Assembly: GCA_902593285.1 (NCBI GenBank)
Contig: CACJHW010000001.1
Span: 142,001 to 206,000, forward strand
DNA: 64,000 nt
Source: an uncultured Pelagibacteraceae bacterium
Lineage (GTDB): Bacteria; Pseudomonadota; Alphaproteobacteria; Pelagibacterales; Pelagibacteraceae
Direction of reading: 5' to 3'
Made by a program: the position numbers and the translations under genes. Positions within the stretch are counted from its first letter, which is position 1; every line of letters begins with the position of its first letter. The notes under the pieces were generated by a model that was not told the DNA's origin, made no database searches, and worked only from the letters and a program-made list of their open reading frames with translations. Shown piece by piece: positions 37,371-45,840 of the stretch.

Positions 37371-38624
37371 TCAATTTATTATCTTTGGAATAGGAAGAGG
37401 TAATATGAATTTTCCTTTAAAGCCTTTATCTCGTAAATTTTTCATTACATTTTTTCCGTAGTGCCAAGATAAAATTAAAGCATAATCTGGTTGTTTTTTA
37501 AAAAAATACTTTTCATCTAAAACTTGAATATGAGTATTAGGTGTATATAAATTTAGCTTCAAAGAGGTGCTTTGCTCAGCAATATAATCTAAAATTCTAT
37601 TATTAATATTGCAGTACGCTAATAAAGTTATACATCTGCCTGGACAACCTATCCCAACAATTCGTTTGTTCTTTTCTTTAATATTTAGAAGTAAATCTGA
37701 GAGTTTTTTTTTATTTTTTTTTATATCATTCGAAAACTTGGTATATTTTTTTGATGTGTAAAAACCTTTGGATCTCTCATAATTTAATATTTTTTTTACA
37801 TTATTAGAAGGTTTAATCTCTTGATTGAGTGATGCTATTACACGTATTGAACCACCATAATTTGGAATTTTTATGGCATCAATTATTTTAAAGCCATACA
37901 TTCTCATTAAGACATCTAAAGGTTTTAGTAAATAAAATCTTAGATGTTCATGATAAATTGAGTCATATTGAAGTTGCTCTATAATATTCACTGCATAATG
38001 TGACTCTGTAACAAAAAGTCCTTTTTTTTTATCCAGCAATAACTTAACTCCCTCCATAAATGAATTTAGTTTATTTATATGAGCAAATATATTTGTGCCA
38101 GTAATAACCTCTGCTTTTTGAAACTTTTCTGATATTTTTTTAGCTGATTGAATGTCAAAAAAACTTTGCAAGGTTTTTATTCCATTTTTATTAGCTAACT
38201 TTGCAATATTTGTTGGCTCTACACCTAAAACTTCAAATTTTTGTTTTTTAAATCCTCTAAGCAGAGTTCCATCATTAGATCCAATGTCAATAGCTAAAGG
38301 GTTTTTAGAAAATTCAAAATTATCTCTTAGATATTTACTTGTACTGTGTAGTAAATTGGTTAGTGGTTTTGTTATCCCACTCTTATATGGATATTTTAAA
38401 TGAAATACCTCTTTGTTGTTGACTGTATAATCTAGTTGGATTAATTGGCAATTTGTACATCTAACCAAATTAAGTGGATAGCTTTTTTCTTTTTTTAATT
38501 GTTTTTTTGTGAGAAGAGAGTCACATAACCCTGTTGATCCCATTTTAATAATTTTTTGTAGTTTTTTAGAATTACATACTTGACAATAATTTAATTTTCC
38601 AAATTTAGAGTCTTTAGCTTTCAT
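37371..38624 (-). CDS. Class I SAM-dependent sugar C-methyltransferase-like protein
   Basis: 417 aa with the three-part layout of NDP-hexose C-methyltransferases: an N-terminal zinc-finger-like part (CQVCNSKK at residues 14-21 and CTNCQLIQ at about 57-64), a central Rossmann SAM domain (AIDIGSNDGTLLRGFKKQKFEVLGVEP at about 111-137, then EVITGTNIFAHINKL), and a C-terminal domain with GIGCPGRCITLLAYCN and ALILSWHYGKNVM, where NDP-sugar methyltransferases bind substrate. It is convergent with gmd (2 bp between stops) and belongs to the same sugar module. Whether it methylates a GDP- or dTDP-sugar is not determinable. Confidence 0.88.
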   Translation of the reverse strand: MKAKDSKFGKLNYCQVCNSKKLQKIIKMGSTGLCDSLLTKKQLKKEKSYPLNLVRCTNCQLIQLDYTVNNKEVFHLKYPYKSGITKPLTNLLHSTSKYLRDNFEFSKNPLAIDIGSNDGTLLRGFKKQKFEVLGVEPTNIAKLANKNGIKTLQSFFDIQSAKKISEKFQKAEVITGTNIFAHINKLNSFMEGVKLLLDKKKGLFVTESHYAVNIIEQLQYDSIYHEHLRFYLLKPLDVLMRMYGFKIIDAIKIPNYGGSIRVIASLNQEIKPSNNVKKILNYERSKGFYTSKKYTKFSNDIKKNKKKLSDLLLNIKEKNKRIVGIGCPGRCITLLAYCNINNRILDYIAEQSTSLKLNLYTPNTHIQVLDEKYFFKKQPDYALILSWHYGKNVMKNLRDKGFKGKFILPLPIPKIIN

Positions 38625-38683
38625 AATTTTATTTCTACTGTTATTGATCTATATATATTATTAATTTATAAAATTTACTTAAT

Positions 38684-39391
38684 ATGACATATGACTTGGA
38701 AATAGTGATACCAGTTTTTCGTGAGGAACACAATATTTCTGAAACTTTAAGCAATATAAAAAAAAAGATTAACCTAAATTTCCGTATTTTAGTCGTCTAT
38801 GATTTTATAGATGACCCAACCATTGCTGTTGTCAAAGACAACTTTAATGATGATAAAATTATTTTAGTCAAAAATAAATATACTGGTCTAAATGGAGCTA
38901 TGAAAACAGCTTTCGAGATGTCAGAAGCAAAATCGACCATGTTATACACTGCTGAGGATCATCAAAACTATGAAGTTATTATTGATATGTATAACAAATT
39001 CACACAAGGCTATGATGTGGTATGTGCTAGTCGATTAATGGCTGGAGGAGATTATCATCAAGTTAAACAACCATTTATAAAGAGTATTTTGGTTAAGATT
39101 GTTTCATTTATATTAGATAATCTTACATCACTTCCAACTAAAGACCCAACAAATGGAATAAAATTATTTTCTAGTAAAGTAATTAAAAGTTTCCCGATCG
39201 AATCAAAATTAGGTTTTACTTTTGCAATTGAACTTTTAGCAAAGTCCTATAGGAATAATTATAAAATTGCTGAGGTACCAGCTCTATCACCAATACGAAA
39301 GTTTGGTAAAAGTAAGTTTAGTTATTACTCAATAATATTTTATTTACCTTGGTTTATTTACATTTTATTAACTAAACCAAAAAAAAATTAA
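38684..39391 (+). CDS. Family 2 glycosyltransferase (short, DPM-like)
   Basis: A 235-aa GT-A fold enzyme. The opening LEIVIPVFREEHNISETLSNI is the GT2 start. The metal-binding position reads TAEDHQN instead of the usual DADLQ, and VVCASRLMAGGDYHQVK is the region equivalent to the DPM1 GSRY segment. A short hydrophobic C terminus (YYSIIFYLPWFIYILL) may touch the membrane. It probably moves a sugar to a lipid or glycan acceptor. It is the last gene of the sugar module, with thyX 67 bp further on. Confidence 0.87.
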   Translation: MTYDLEIVIPVFREEHNISETLSNIKKKINLNFRILVVYDFIDDPTIAVVKDNFNDDKIILVKNKYTGLNGAMKTAFEMSEAKSTMLYTAEDHQNYEVIIDMYNKFTQGYDVVCASRLMAGGDYHQVKQPFIKSILVKIVSFILDNLTSLPTKDPTNGIKLFSSKVIKSFPIESKLGFTFAIELLAKSYRNNYKIAEVPALSPIRKFGKSKFSYYSIIFYLPWFIYILLTKPKKN

Positions 39392-39458
39392 ACTAAATAG
39401 CTAAAGATCAAATCCATTATAAGTTGAATAAATAGAATTTTAATATTTATTAAATTTA

Positions 39459-40436
39459 ATGTATGAAGTATTAAAACGCTCTTCCAATATGAAATTAACT
39501 AATGAACAATCTGCTGAAATTAAAAACCAACAATCTCAAAATAATAGTACAAAAAGAGTTACTGCTCCAGAACTTGAAAAAATTCTATATGAGGCAATTC
39601 CAGCTTTAGATCATGGTTTTGTTAGAGTAATTGATTACATGGGTGATGATACATCTATAGTTCAATCAGCAAGAGTTTCTTACGGCAAAGGTACAAAACA
39701 AGTTTCAACAGATAAAGGATTAATTAAATATTTAATGAGACATTGGCATAGTACACCATTCGAAATGTGTGAAGTAAAATATCATATTAAACTTCCTATA
39801 TTTATTGCAAGACAGTGGATTAGACATAGGACCGCTAATGTCAATGAATACTCTGCTAGGTATTCAATTTTAGATAAAGAATTTTATTTACCATCTCTAG
39901 ACAATTTAGCTGCTCAATCAACCAGCAACAGACAGGGGCGAGGAGATGTTTTGGAAGGCAAACAAGCTGAAGAAGTTTTAGAACTGTTAAAAAATGATGC
40001 TGAGAGAACATATGATAATTACGAAACTATGTTGAATGAAAGATTTGATGGCTCTACTATTAACGAAAATAAAAAAGGATTAGCTAGAGAATTAGCACGA
40101 ATGAATTTAACATTAAATACTTATACCCAATGGTATTGGAAAACTGATTTGTTAAATTTAATGAATTTTTTAAGACTAAGAGCTGATAGTCATGCTCAAT
40201 ATGAAATAAGAGTTTATGCGGACATAATGTTGGATACAGTTAAAAAATGGGTACCAATAACATATGATGCATTCATGGATTATAGAGTAGGCGGTACTGA
40301 AGTTTCAGCAAAAGGAAAAGTAATAATTCAAAAACTTATTAAAGGTGATAACATTGATTTAGAAAGCTCAGGACTTTCTAAGAGAGAGTGGAATGAGTTG
40401 ATGATAGCCTTTGATCTTAAAGATAAGTTGATTTAA
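39459..40436 (+). CDS. thyX: Flavin-dependent thymidylate synthase ThyX
   Basis: Makes dTMP from dUMP with methylene-THF and FAD, replacing ThyA. 325 aa. The ThyX motif RHR(X7)S is present as [11 protein letters not shown] within [50 protein letters not shown] completes the flavin and dUMP site. The N-terminal 40 residues are variable, and the ATG at 39489 (MKLTNEQ) is an alternative start. Its stop region overlaps convergent mrp by 20 bp. Confidence 0.97.
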   Translation: MYEVLKRSSNMKLTNEQSAEIKNQQSQNNSTKRVTAPELEKILYEAIPALDHGFVRVIDYMGDDTSIVQSARVSYGKGTKQVSTDKGLIKYLMRHWHSTPFEMCEVKYHIKLPIFIARQWIRHRTANVNEYSARYSILDKEFYLPSLDNLAAQSTSNRQGRGDVLEGKQAEEVLELLKNDAERTYDNYETMLNERFDGSTINENKKGLARELARMNLTLNTYTQWYWKTDLLNLMNFLRLRADSHAQYEIRVYADIMLDTVKKWVPITYDAFMDYRVGGTEVSAKGKVIIQKLIKGDNIDLESSGLSKREWNELMIAFDLKDKLI

Positions 40437-41241
40437 TTTTATTTGCAAAATCTAAATAAATTTTAGAAATTTCATGTTCTGGATTAGCCTCAACAATAGG
40501 CTTACCTTCATCTCCATTTTTTCCAACCTCAGGATTAATTGGAATTTCACCTAAAAATTCTTTTTGAAATTCTTCTGCAGTTTTTTTAACTCCACCTTCT
40601 CCAAAAATTTTATATTTCTTACCATCATCTCCAATAAAAAAACTCATGTTATCAACTAAACCTAATATTTTAACTCCAAGTTTATCAAACATTTTAATTC
40701 CTCTCTTAACATCTAAAAGAGCTACTTCTTGAGGTGTACTTACAATAATTGCACCATCCATTTTTATTTCTTGAGAAAATGTAAGTTGAGTATCACCAGT
40801 TCCTGGTGGCATATCAACAATAATAAAATCTAAATCTTTCCAATTAACTTTTTGAGTAAAAGTTTTAATAGCACTCGTCACCATTGGACCACGCCAAATC
40901 ATGGGTGTTTGTTGATCAGCTAAAAAACCTATGGACATACATTGAATTTCATATTTCGTAATTGGATCTAATTTTTGACCATCACTTTTTGGTTTTTCAT
41001 TAATATCAAACATTTTAGGAATTGATGGACCATAAATATCTGCATCTAAAAGACCAACTTTGCATCCAACTTTTTTCAAAGCTAAAGCAAGATTCGTCGC
41101 AAATGTAGATTTGCCAACACCACCTTTTGCACTGGAGATTGCAATTGTAAACTTAGTTCCAAGAATAGGATTTTTAGTGAATTTTTTGGGCTCTAGCTTA
41201 CTTTTCATTGCGGCACTAAGTTCAGGTTTTTTATCAGTCAT
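40417..41241 (-). CDS. mrp: Mrp/ApbC/NBP35-family iron-sulfur carrier ATPase
   Basis: P-loop ATPase that carries Fe-S clusters to apoproteins. Deviant Walker [11 protein letters not shown], then [48 protein letters not shown] and the later VDNMSFF region, all typical of Mrp. The track start (41292) would put its ATG directly against the hflK ATG at 41293, leaving no shared promoter space; the ATG at 41241 (MTDKKPEL, 274 aa) leaves 51 bp and is preferred. The N-terminal MIP18/DUF59 domain found in E. coli-type Mrp is absent in either version. The CXXC pair usual in the C terminus was not seen clearly. Confidence 0.9.
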   Translation of the reverse strand: MTDKKPELSAAMKSKLEPKKFTKNPILGTKFTIAISSAKGGVGKSTFATNLALALKKVGCKVGLLDADIYGPSIPKMFDINEKPKSDGQKLDPITKYEIQCMSIGFLADQQTPMIWRGPMVTSAIKTFTQKVNWKDLDFIIVDMPPGTGDTQLTFSQEIKMDGAIIVSTPQEVALLDVKRGIKMFDKLGVKILGLVDNMSFFIGDDGKKYKIFGEGGVKKTAEEFQKEFLGEIPINPEVGKNGDEGKPIVEANPEHEISKIYLDFANKIKSTYL

Positions 41242-41292
41242 AAAAGTATCATTACTTGTTTTTTGTAATAAAGACACTATATACTTTGGCAT

Positions 41293-42393
41293 ATGTCAGA
41301 CGATTTTAAAGGTCAAAGTCCTTGGGGATCACCTCCTGGTGGAGGTGGCGGCGGTAATGGATCAGGTAGAGGTCCGACACCACCAAACATCGACGAATTA
41401 ATTAGAGATCTTCAAAATAAAATTAAAAGATTTTTACCTGGTGGAAAAACTTCAGGAGGTAAATCTATAAGTTTAATTTTATTAGTTTTAGCTTTTGTAT
41501 GGTTGGCAAGTGGTCTTTATAGAGTACTACCAGATGAACAAGGGGTGGTATTAAGATTTGGTAAGTTTGTAAAAACTACACAGCCTGGTTTGAACTATCA
41601 TATCCCGTTTCCTGTTGAAACAGTGCAAACTCCAAAGGTCACTAAGGTTAATAGAATGGATATAGGATTTAGATCTGAAAGAGACAGTGGTTTCTCTACA
41701 GGTGGCGGTGTTGCTGATGTTCCACAAGAAAGTTTAATGTTAACTGGGGATGAAAATATCGTTAACATAGACTTTTCAGTATTTTGGGTAATTAAAGATG
41801 CTGGGAATTTTTTATTTAAAATTCAAGACCCAGAAGGAACTGTTAAAGCGGCTGCCGAAACTGCGATGAGGGAAGTAATTGCAAAAAGTGATATTCAACC
41901 AATTTTAACAGAAGGTAGATCTAAAATTGAGGTTGAGACACAAAATATAATACAAAGTATTTTAGATGATTACGAAAGTGGAATTCAAATTACACAAGTT
42001 CAAACACAAAAGGCTGACCCACCTGATCAAGTAATTGATGCATTTAGAGATGTACAGGCTGCAAGAGCAGATATGGAAAGATCTAAAAACGAAGCTGAAG
42101 CTTATGCCAATGATGTAATTCCAAGAGCACGAGGGGAAGCGCAAAAAATTTTACAAGCAGCAGAAGCGTACAAGAAAGAGGTTGTTGCTAAAGCAGAGGG
42201 TGAAGCAAGTAGATTTATAGCAATCTATAACGAGTATAAAAATGCTAAAGTAGTTACTCAAGAAAGAATGTATTTAGAAACTATGGAAAAAGTTTTAGCA
42301 GATATTGATAAAGTAATTATTGAAAAAAATGCAGGTTCAGGTGTAGTTCCATACTTACCTTTGCCTGAGTTAAAAAAGAAAGCGACAAATTAA
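41293..42393 (+). CDS. hflK: FtsH modulator HflK
   Basis: SPFH/stomatin-type membrane protein that with HflC forms a large cage around FtsH. 366 aa. It has a Gly/Pro-rich cytoplasmic N terminus (GSPPGGGGGGNGSGRGPTP), one membrane helix at about 56-73 (ISLILLVLAFVWLASGLYRV), the SPFH domain (PDEQGVVLRFGKFVKTTQPGLNYHIPFP), and a helical C terminus (RADMERSKNEAEAYANDVIPRARGEA). Order hflK-hflC is conserved. ATG at 41293 with a candidate TATATACT -10 about 15 bp upstream. Confidence 0.96.
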   Translation: MSDDFKGQSPWGSPPGGGGGGNGSGRGPTPPNIDELIRDLQNKIKRFLPGGKTSGGKSISLILLVLAFVWLASGLYRVLPDEQGVVLRFGKFVKTTQPGLNYHIPFPVETVQTPKVTKVNRMDIGFRSERDSGFSTGGGVADVPQESLMLTGDENIVNIDFSVFWVIKDAGNFLFKIQDPEGTVKAAAETAMREVIAKSDIQPILTEGRSKIEVETQNIIQSILDDYESGIQITQVQTQKADPPDQVIDAFRDVQAARADMERSKNEAEAYANDVIPRARGEAQKILQAAEAYKKEVVAKAEGEASRFIAIYNEYKNAKVVTQERMYLETMEKVLADIDKVIIEKNAGSGVVPYLPLPELKKKATN

Positions 42394-42394
42394 A

Positions 42395-43267
42395 ATGAAA
42401 GCTGGAAAAATTTTAGCAGGAGTACTAGTTGCAATAGGTGTTGTAGCCTTTTTATCAATAATTATAGTTAAGGAAGTTAACCAAGCAATTATTCTTCAAT
42501 TTGGTGATCCAAAAAGAATTATAATGAAGCCAGGATTAAATTTTAAAATTCCTTTCATTCAAAACGTTGTTTATTTAGATAAAAGAATTTTAAACTTAGA
42601 TGCTCCACCAGAAGAGGTTATTGCATCAGATCAAAAACGATTAATTGTGGATGCATTTGCAAGATTTAAGATAGTTGATCCACTTAAGTTTTATATTTCA
42701 GTGGGGAACGAAAGAGTTGCAAGATCAAGATTATCTACAATTATAAATTCAAGAATTAGAAATGTACTAGGTCAAGAAGAATTACAAACATTATTATCTA
42801 AAGATAGATCTAAGCAAATGGCTTTAATTAAAGAGGGTGTTAATAACGAAGCAAAAAACTTTGGAATTACTATTGTTGATGTCAGAATTAAAAGAGCAGA
42901 TCTACCTCAAGCTAACAGTGATGCAATTTATAGAAGAATGCAAACTGAAAGGGAGAGAGAAGCAAAAGAATTTAGAGCAAAAGGAGCAGAGATGGCAGTT
43001 ACGATTACATCAACTGCGGACAAAGAAGTTACTGTAATCTTAGCAGATGCTCAAAAACAATCCGAGATTATGAAAGGGGAAGGTGACGGAGAAAGAAACA
43101 AAATATTTGCTGACGCCTTTGGTCAAGATCCAGAATTTTTTGCTTTCTACAGAGCTATGCAAGCATATGAAAAAGCTCTTATTGGTGGTGAAACTTCTTT
43201 AATTTTATCACCTGATAGTGAATTTTTTAAATTTTTTGGAAATATAAAACCTGAAATCCAACAATAA
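42395..43267 (+). CDS. hflC: FtsH modulator HflC
   Basis: Second SPFH subunit of the HflKC complex. 290 aa: N-terminal membrane helix (ILAGVLVAIGVVAFLSIIIV, residues 5-24), SPFH domain (VNQAIILQFGDPKRIIMKPGLNFKIPF), the conserved RMQTEREREAKEFRAKGAEMA helix and a C-terminal segment ending SEFFKFFGN. It starts one base after the hflK stop. The FtsH partner is encoded at 11715. Confidence 0.96.
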   Translation: MKAGKILAGVLVAIGVVAFLSIIIVKEVNQAIILQFGDPKRIIMKPGLNFKIPFIQNVVYLDKRILNLDAPPEEVIASDQKRLIVDAFARFKIVDPLKFYISVGNERVARSRLSTIINSRIRNVLGQEELQTLLSKDRSKQMALIKEGVNNEAKNFGITIVDVRIKRADLPQANSDAIYRRMQTEREREAKEFRAKGAEMAVTITSTADKEVTVILADAQKQSEIMKGEGDGERNKIFADAFGQDPEFFAFYRAMQAYEKALIGGETSLILSPDSEFFKFFGNIKPEIQQ

Positions 43268-43274
43268 TTCTTAA

Positions 43275-43460
43275 ATGCGTGAGCTAGTTATAGCTTTTGG
43301 TCTATTCTTATTCATTGAGGGAATTTTGTACGCCTTATTTCCAGCAAAAATGAAAAGTATGTTAAAAAAACTAGAACTTGTTAAAGATAGTCAGCTTAGA
43401 TCAGGTGGACTTATTTTTGCATTTATAGGTTTTATAATTGTTTATTTTATTAAGAGTTAA
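43275..43460 (+). CDS. DUF2065 small membrane protein
   Basis: 61 aa with two predicted membrane helices (LVIAFGLFLFIEGILYALF and GLIFAFIGFIIVYFIKS) joined by a basic loop (PAKMKSMLKKLEL). Sequence, length and position between hflC and a Deg protease match the YjeT/DUF2065 family, whose role is unknown. Conserved linkage to hflKC suggests a function in membrane protein quality control, which is inference. Confidence 0.87.
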   Translation: MRELVIAFGLFLFIEGILYALFPAKMKSMLKKLELVKDSQLRSGGLIFAFIGFIIVYFIKS

Positions 43461-43461
43461 T

Positions 43462-44877
43462 ATGAATAAGATTAAACTTATATTCTTAACCCTTGTAATA
43501 TCATTTAGCTTTTCGCTAAATGTAAACTCTAAACCAGTTCCTGCTTCCTTTGCAGATCTTGCAGAAAAATTAATGCCATCTGTTGTAAACATTTCTACAA
43601 CAACCACTATCACAACAACTTCTAATCCTTTTCCTTTTCAATTTCCTCCAGGGTCTCCTTTTGAGGATATGTTTAAAGAATTTGGAACACCTCAGGAAAG
43701 ACAATCAGCTGCTTTAGGTTCTGGGTTTATAATAGACGAGAAAGGAATTGTAGTTACAAATAATCACGTTATTCAAGATGCTGACGACATTATTGTTAGG
43801 GTAAATGGAGACCAGGAATTTAAAGCTAAGGTTCTAGGTGCTGACCCTCTAATGGACATTGCTGTTTTGCAATTAGAAACAGATGAAAAGTTTATTCCAG
43901 TAGCATTTGGAGATTCTGATAAAGCAAGAATTGGAGATTGGGTTTTAGCAATTGGAAATCCATTTGGTTTAGGTGGAACTGTTACTGCAGGAATTATTTC
44001 AGCAAGAAATCGATCAATTGGTTTATCAAGATATGAAGATTTTATACAAACAGATGCTTCTATTAACTCAGGAAATTCAGGTGGACCTTTATTTGATATG
44101 GAAGGAAATGTAATTGGAATTAATACCGCAATTCTAGGACGTAACGGTTCTATAGGTATTGGATTTTCCATACCATCAAACAGCGCTCAAATTGTAATTA
44201 AACAATTAATTGAATTTGGTGAAACAAAAAGAGGTTGGCTGGGTGTTAGAATTCAAGATGTTACAAAAGAAATTGCTGAAGTTGAAAAATTAGATAAGGC
44301 CCGAGGGGCATTAGTCGCAAGCGTTGCTGAAAACAGTCCTTCAGAAAAAGCAGGAATACAAGCTGGTGATATTATTTTAGAATTTAATGGAGAAAAAATA
44401 AATCAAATGAAAGAACTTCCAGCTATTGTAGCAAGAACAGAAGTTGGAAAAAAAGTTGAAGTTAAAGTTTGGAGAGATAAAAAAGAGATTATCAAAAATG
44501 TTATTTTAGGAAGATTAGAAACTTCGGATGATTTTAAAATAAGTAAAAATCAAGAAAATCAAAAACAAAATAATGAAGAAATAATTGAAAGCCTAAGAAT
44601 TGCAGTAAGACCATTAACTAAAGAAGATATTAAAAATAGAAATTTACCAAATCAGACAACAGGACTTGTGATAACAAAAATTGCAAACAACAGCCCTGTA
44701 GCAAATTCAATAGAGCTCAATAGTATTATTGTTGAAGCTCAGAAGAAAAAAATCAGATCAGCTGAAGACTTAAGAAATATTACTAAAGAAGTTCTTAATT
44801 CAAATCAAAAGACAGTTTTACTTGCAATCTATAATAATCAAAATCAAAGACGATACATTGGTGTTAAGCTAGACTAA
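43462..44877 (+). CDS. degP: Do/DegP-family periplasmic serine endoprotease
   Basis: Periplasmic protease/chaperone. The ATG at 43462, one base after the DUF2065 stop, gives a clean signal peptide (MNKIKLIFLTLVISFSFSLNVNS); the track start at 43438 is upstream and rejected. 471 aa. The catalytic triad is His102 (TNNHVIQDAD), Asp132 (PLMDIAVLQL) and Ser206 (NSGNSGGPL). Two PDZ domains follow; the first is clear (GWLGVRIQDV...GALVASVAENSPSEKAGIQAGDIIL), the second weaker (TTGLVITKIANNSPVAN). Could be labelled DegQ; the two cannot be separated by eye. Grouped with hflKC in a membrane/periplasm quality-control cluster. Confidence 0.95.
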   Translation: MNKIKLIFLTLVISFSFSLNVNSKPVPASFADLAEKLMPSVVNISTTTTITTTSNPFPFQFPPGSPFEDMFKEFGTPQERQSAALGSGFIIDEKGIVVTNNHVIQDADDIIVRVNGDQEFKAKVLGADPLMDIAVLQLETDEKFIPVAFGDSDKARIGDWVLAIGNPFGLGGTVTAGIISARNRSIGLSRYEDFIQTDASINSGNSGGPLFDMEGNVIGINTAILGRNGSIGIGFSIPSNSAQIVIKQLIEFGETKRGWLGVRIQDVTKEIAEVEKLDKARGALVASVAENSPSEKAGIQAGDIILEFNGEKINQMKELPAIVARTEVGKKVEVKVWRDKKEIIKNVILGRLETSDDFKISKNQENQKQNNEEIIESLRIAVRPLTKEDIKNRNLPNQTTGLVITKIANNSPVANSIELNSIIVEAQKKKIRSAEDLRNITKEVLNSNQKTVLLAIYNNQNQRRYIGVKLD

Positions 44878-44879
44878 TA

Positions 44880-45788
44880 ATGGATTTAAAATCCAAGATC
44901 ATATTAATATCTGGTCCTACAGCTTCAGGTAAATCAAACTTTGCTATTAAAGTTGCAAAAAAAGTTGATGGAGAGATCATCAACGCAGATAGCATGCAAG
45001 TATACAAAGAACTTAACATATTATCAGCTAGACCAGATCCAAAAAAATATCAGAAAATAAAACATCATTTGTACGGTTTTCATACTGTAACGAAAAACTT
45101 TTCGACAGGTGATTGGCTTAAACTAGTAATTAAAAAAATTAGGGAAGTTCAAAAAAGAAAAAAAATTCCAATTCTTGTTGGAGGCACAGGTTTATACTTT
45201 AAAGCTTTAACTAATGGTTTAGTTAAAATACCAAATATTACACTAAAATTAAGAAATCAAATTAGAGAATTGCAAAAAAAACTTGGACAAAAAAAGTTTT
45301 ATGAAAAACTATTAAAATTAGATCCATCCTCAAGAGGAAAAATAAATCCCACAGACTCTCAAAGATCCATCAGAGCTTATGAAGTTAAAAAGTTTACAAA
45401 AAAATCTCTAACTGAATGGTTTAAAAATACAAAATCAAACTTCGTGGAAGATGATTTTTTTAAAGTTTATATTGATTTTCCTAGACAAGAATTAATTGAA
45501 CGTATCAATGTAAGGACAAGGGAGATGATAAAAAATGGAGCAATAAAAGAGGTAAAAGATCTCATAAAGTTAAGAGTTAAAAAAGATAAAACTGCCAACA
45601 AGGCCATTGGAGTTAATGAAATTAGAGAATATTTAAAAAAACAAAAAAATTTGAATGATACTAGAGATAAAATAGCCATAAAAACTAGACAATACGCCAA
45701 AAGACAAAGTACTTGGGCTAGAGGTAACATGATTAGTTGGATGAAACTGAAGCCACAAGACATAAATAATTTTTTGAAAAAAATTTAA
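44880..45788 (+). CDS. miaA: tRNA dimethylallyltransferase
   Basis: Adds a dimethylallyl group to A37 of UNN-decoding tRNAs. 302 aa. P-loop ISGPTASGKSNFAIKVA (about residues 10-26), INADSMQVYKELNILSARP, HHLYGFHTV, PILVGGTGLYFKALTNGL, and the C-terminal QYAKRQSTWARGN, all MiaA hallmarks. It starts 2 bp after the degP stop, so it is probably cotranscribed with it; its substrate DMAPP comes from the MEP pathway begun by dxs. Confidence 0.97.
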   Translation: MDLKSKIILISGPTASGKSNFAIKVAKKVDGEIINADSMQVYKELNILSARPDPKKYQKIKHHLYGFHTVTKNFSTGDWLKLVIKKIREVQKRKKIPILVGGTGLYFKALTNGLVKIPNITLKLRNQIRELQKKLGQKKFYEKLLKLDPSSRGKINPTDSQRSIRAYEVKKFTKKSLTEWFKNTKSNFVEDDFFKVYIDFPRQELIERINVRTREMIKNGAIKEVKDLIKLRVKKDKTANKAIGVNEIREYLKKQKNLNDTRDKIAIKTRQYAKRQSTWARGNMISWMKLKPQDINNFLKKI

Positions 45789-45840
45789 AATTTTCATTCT
45801 TAAACTTGACCAATGAGTACAACTTCAGCTAGATTGCCTA

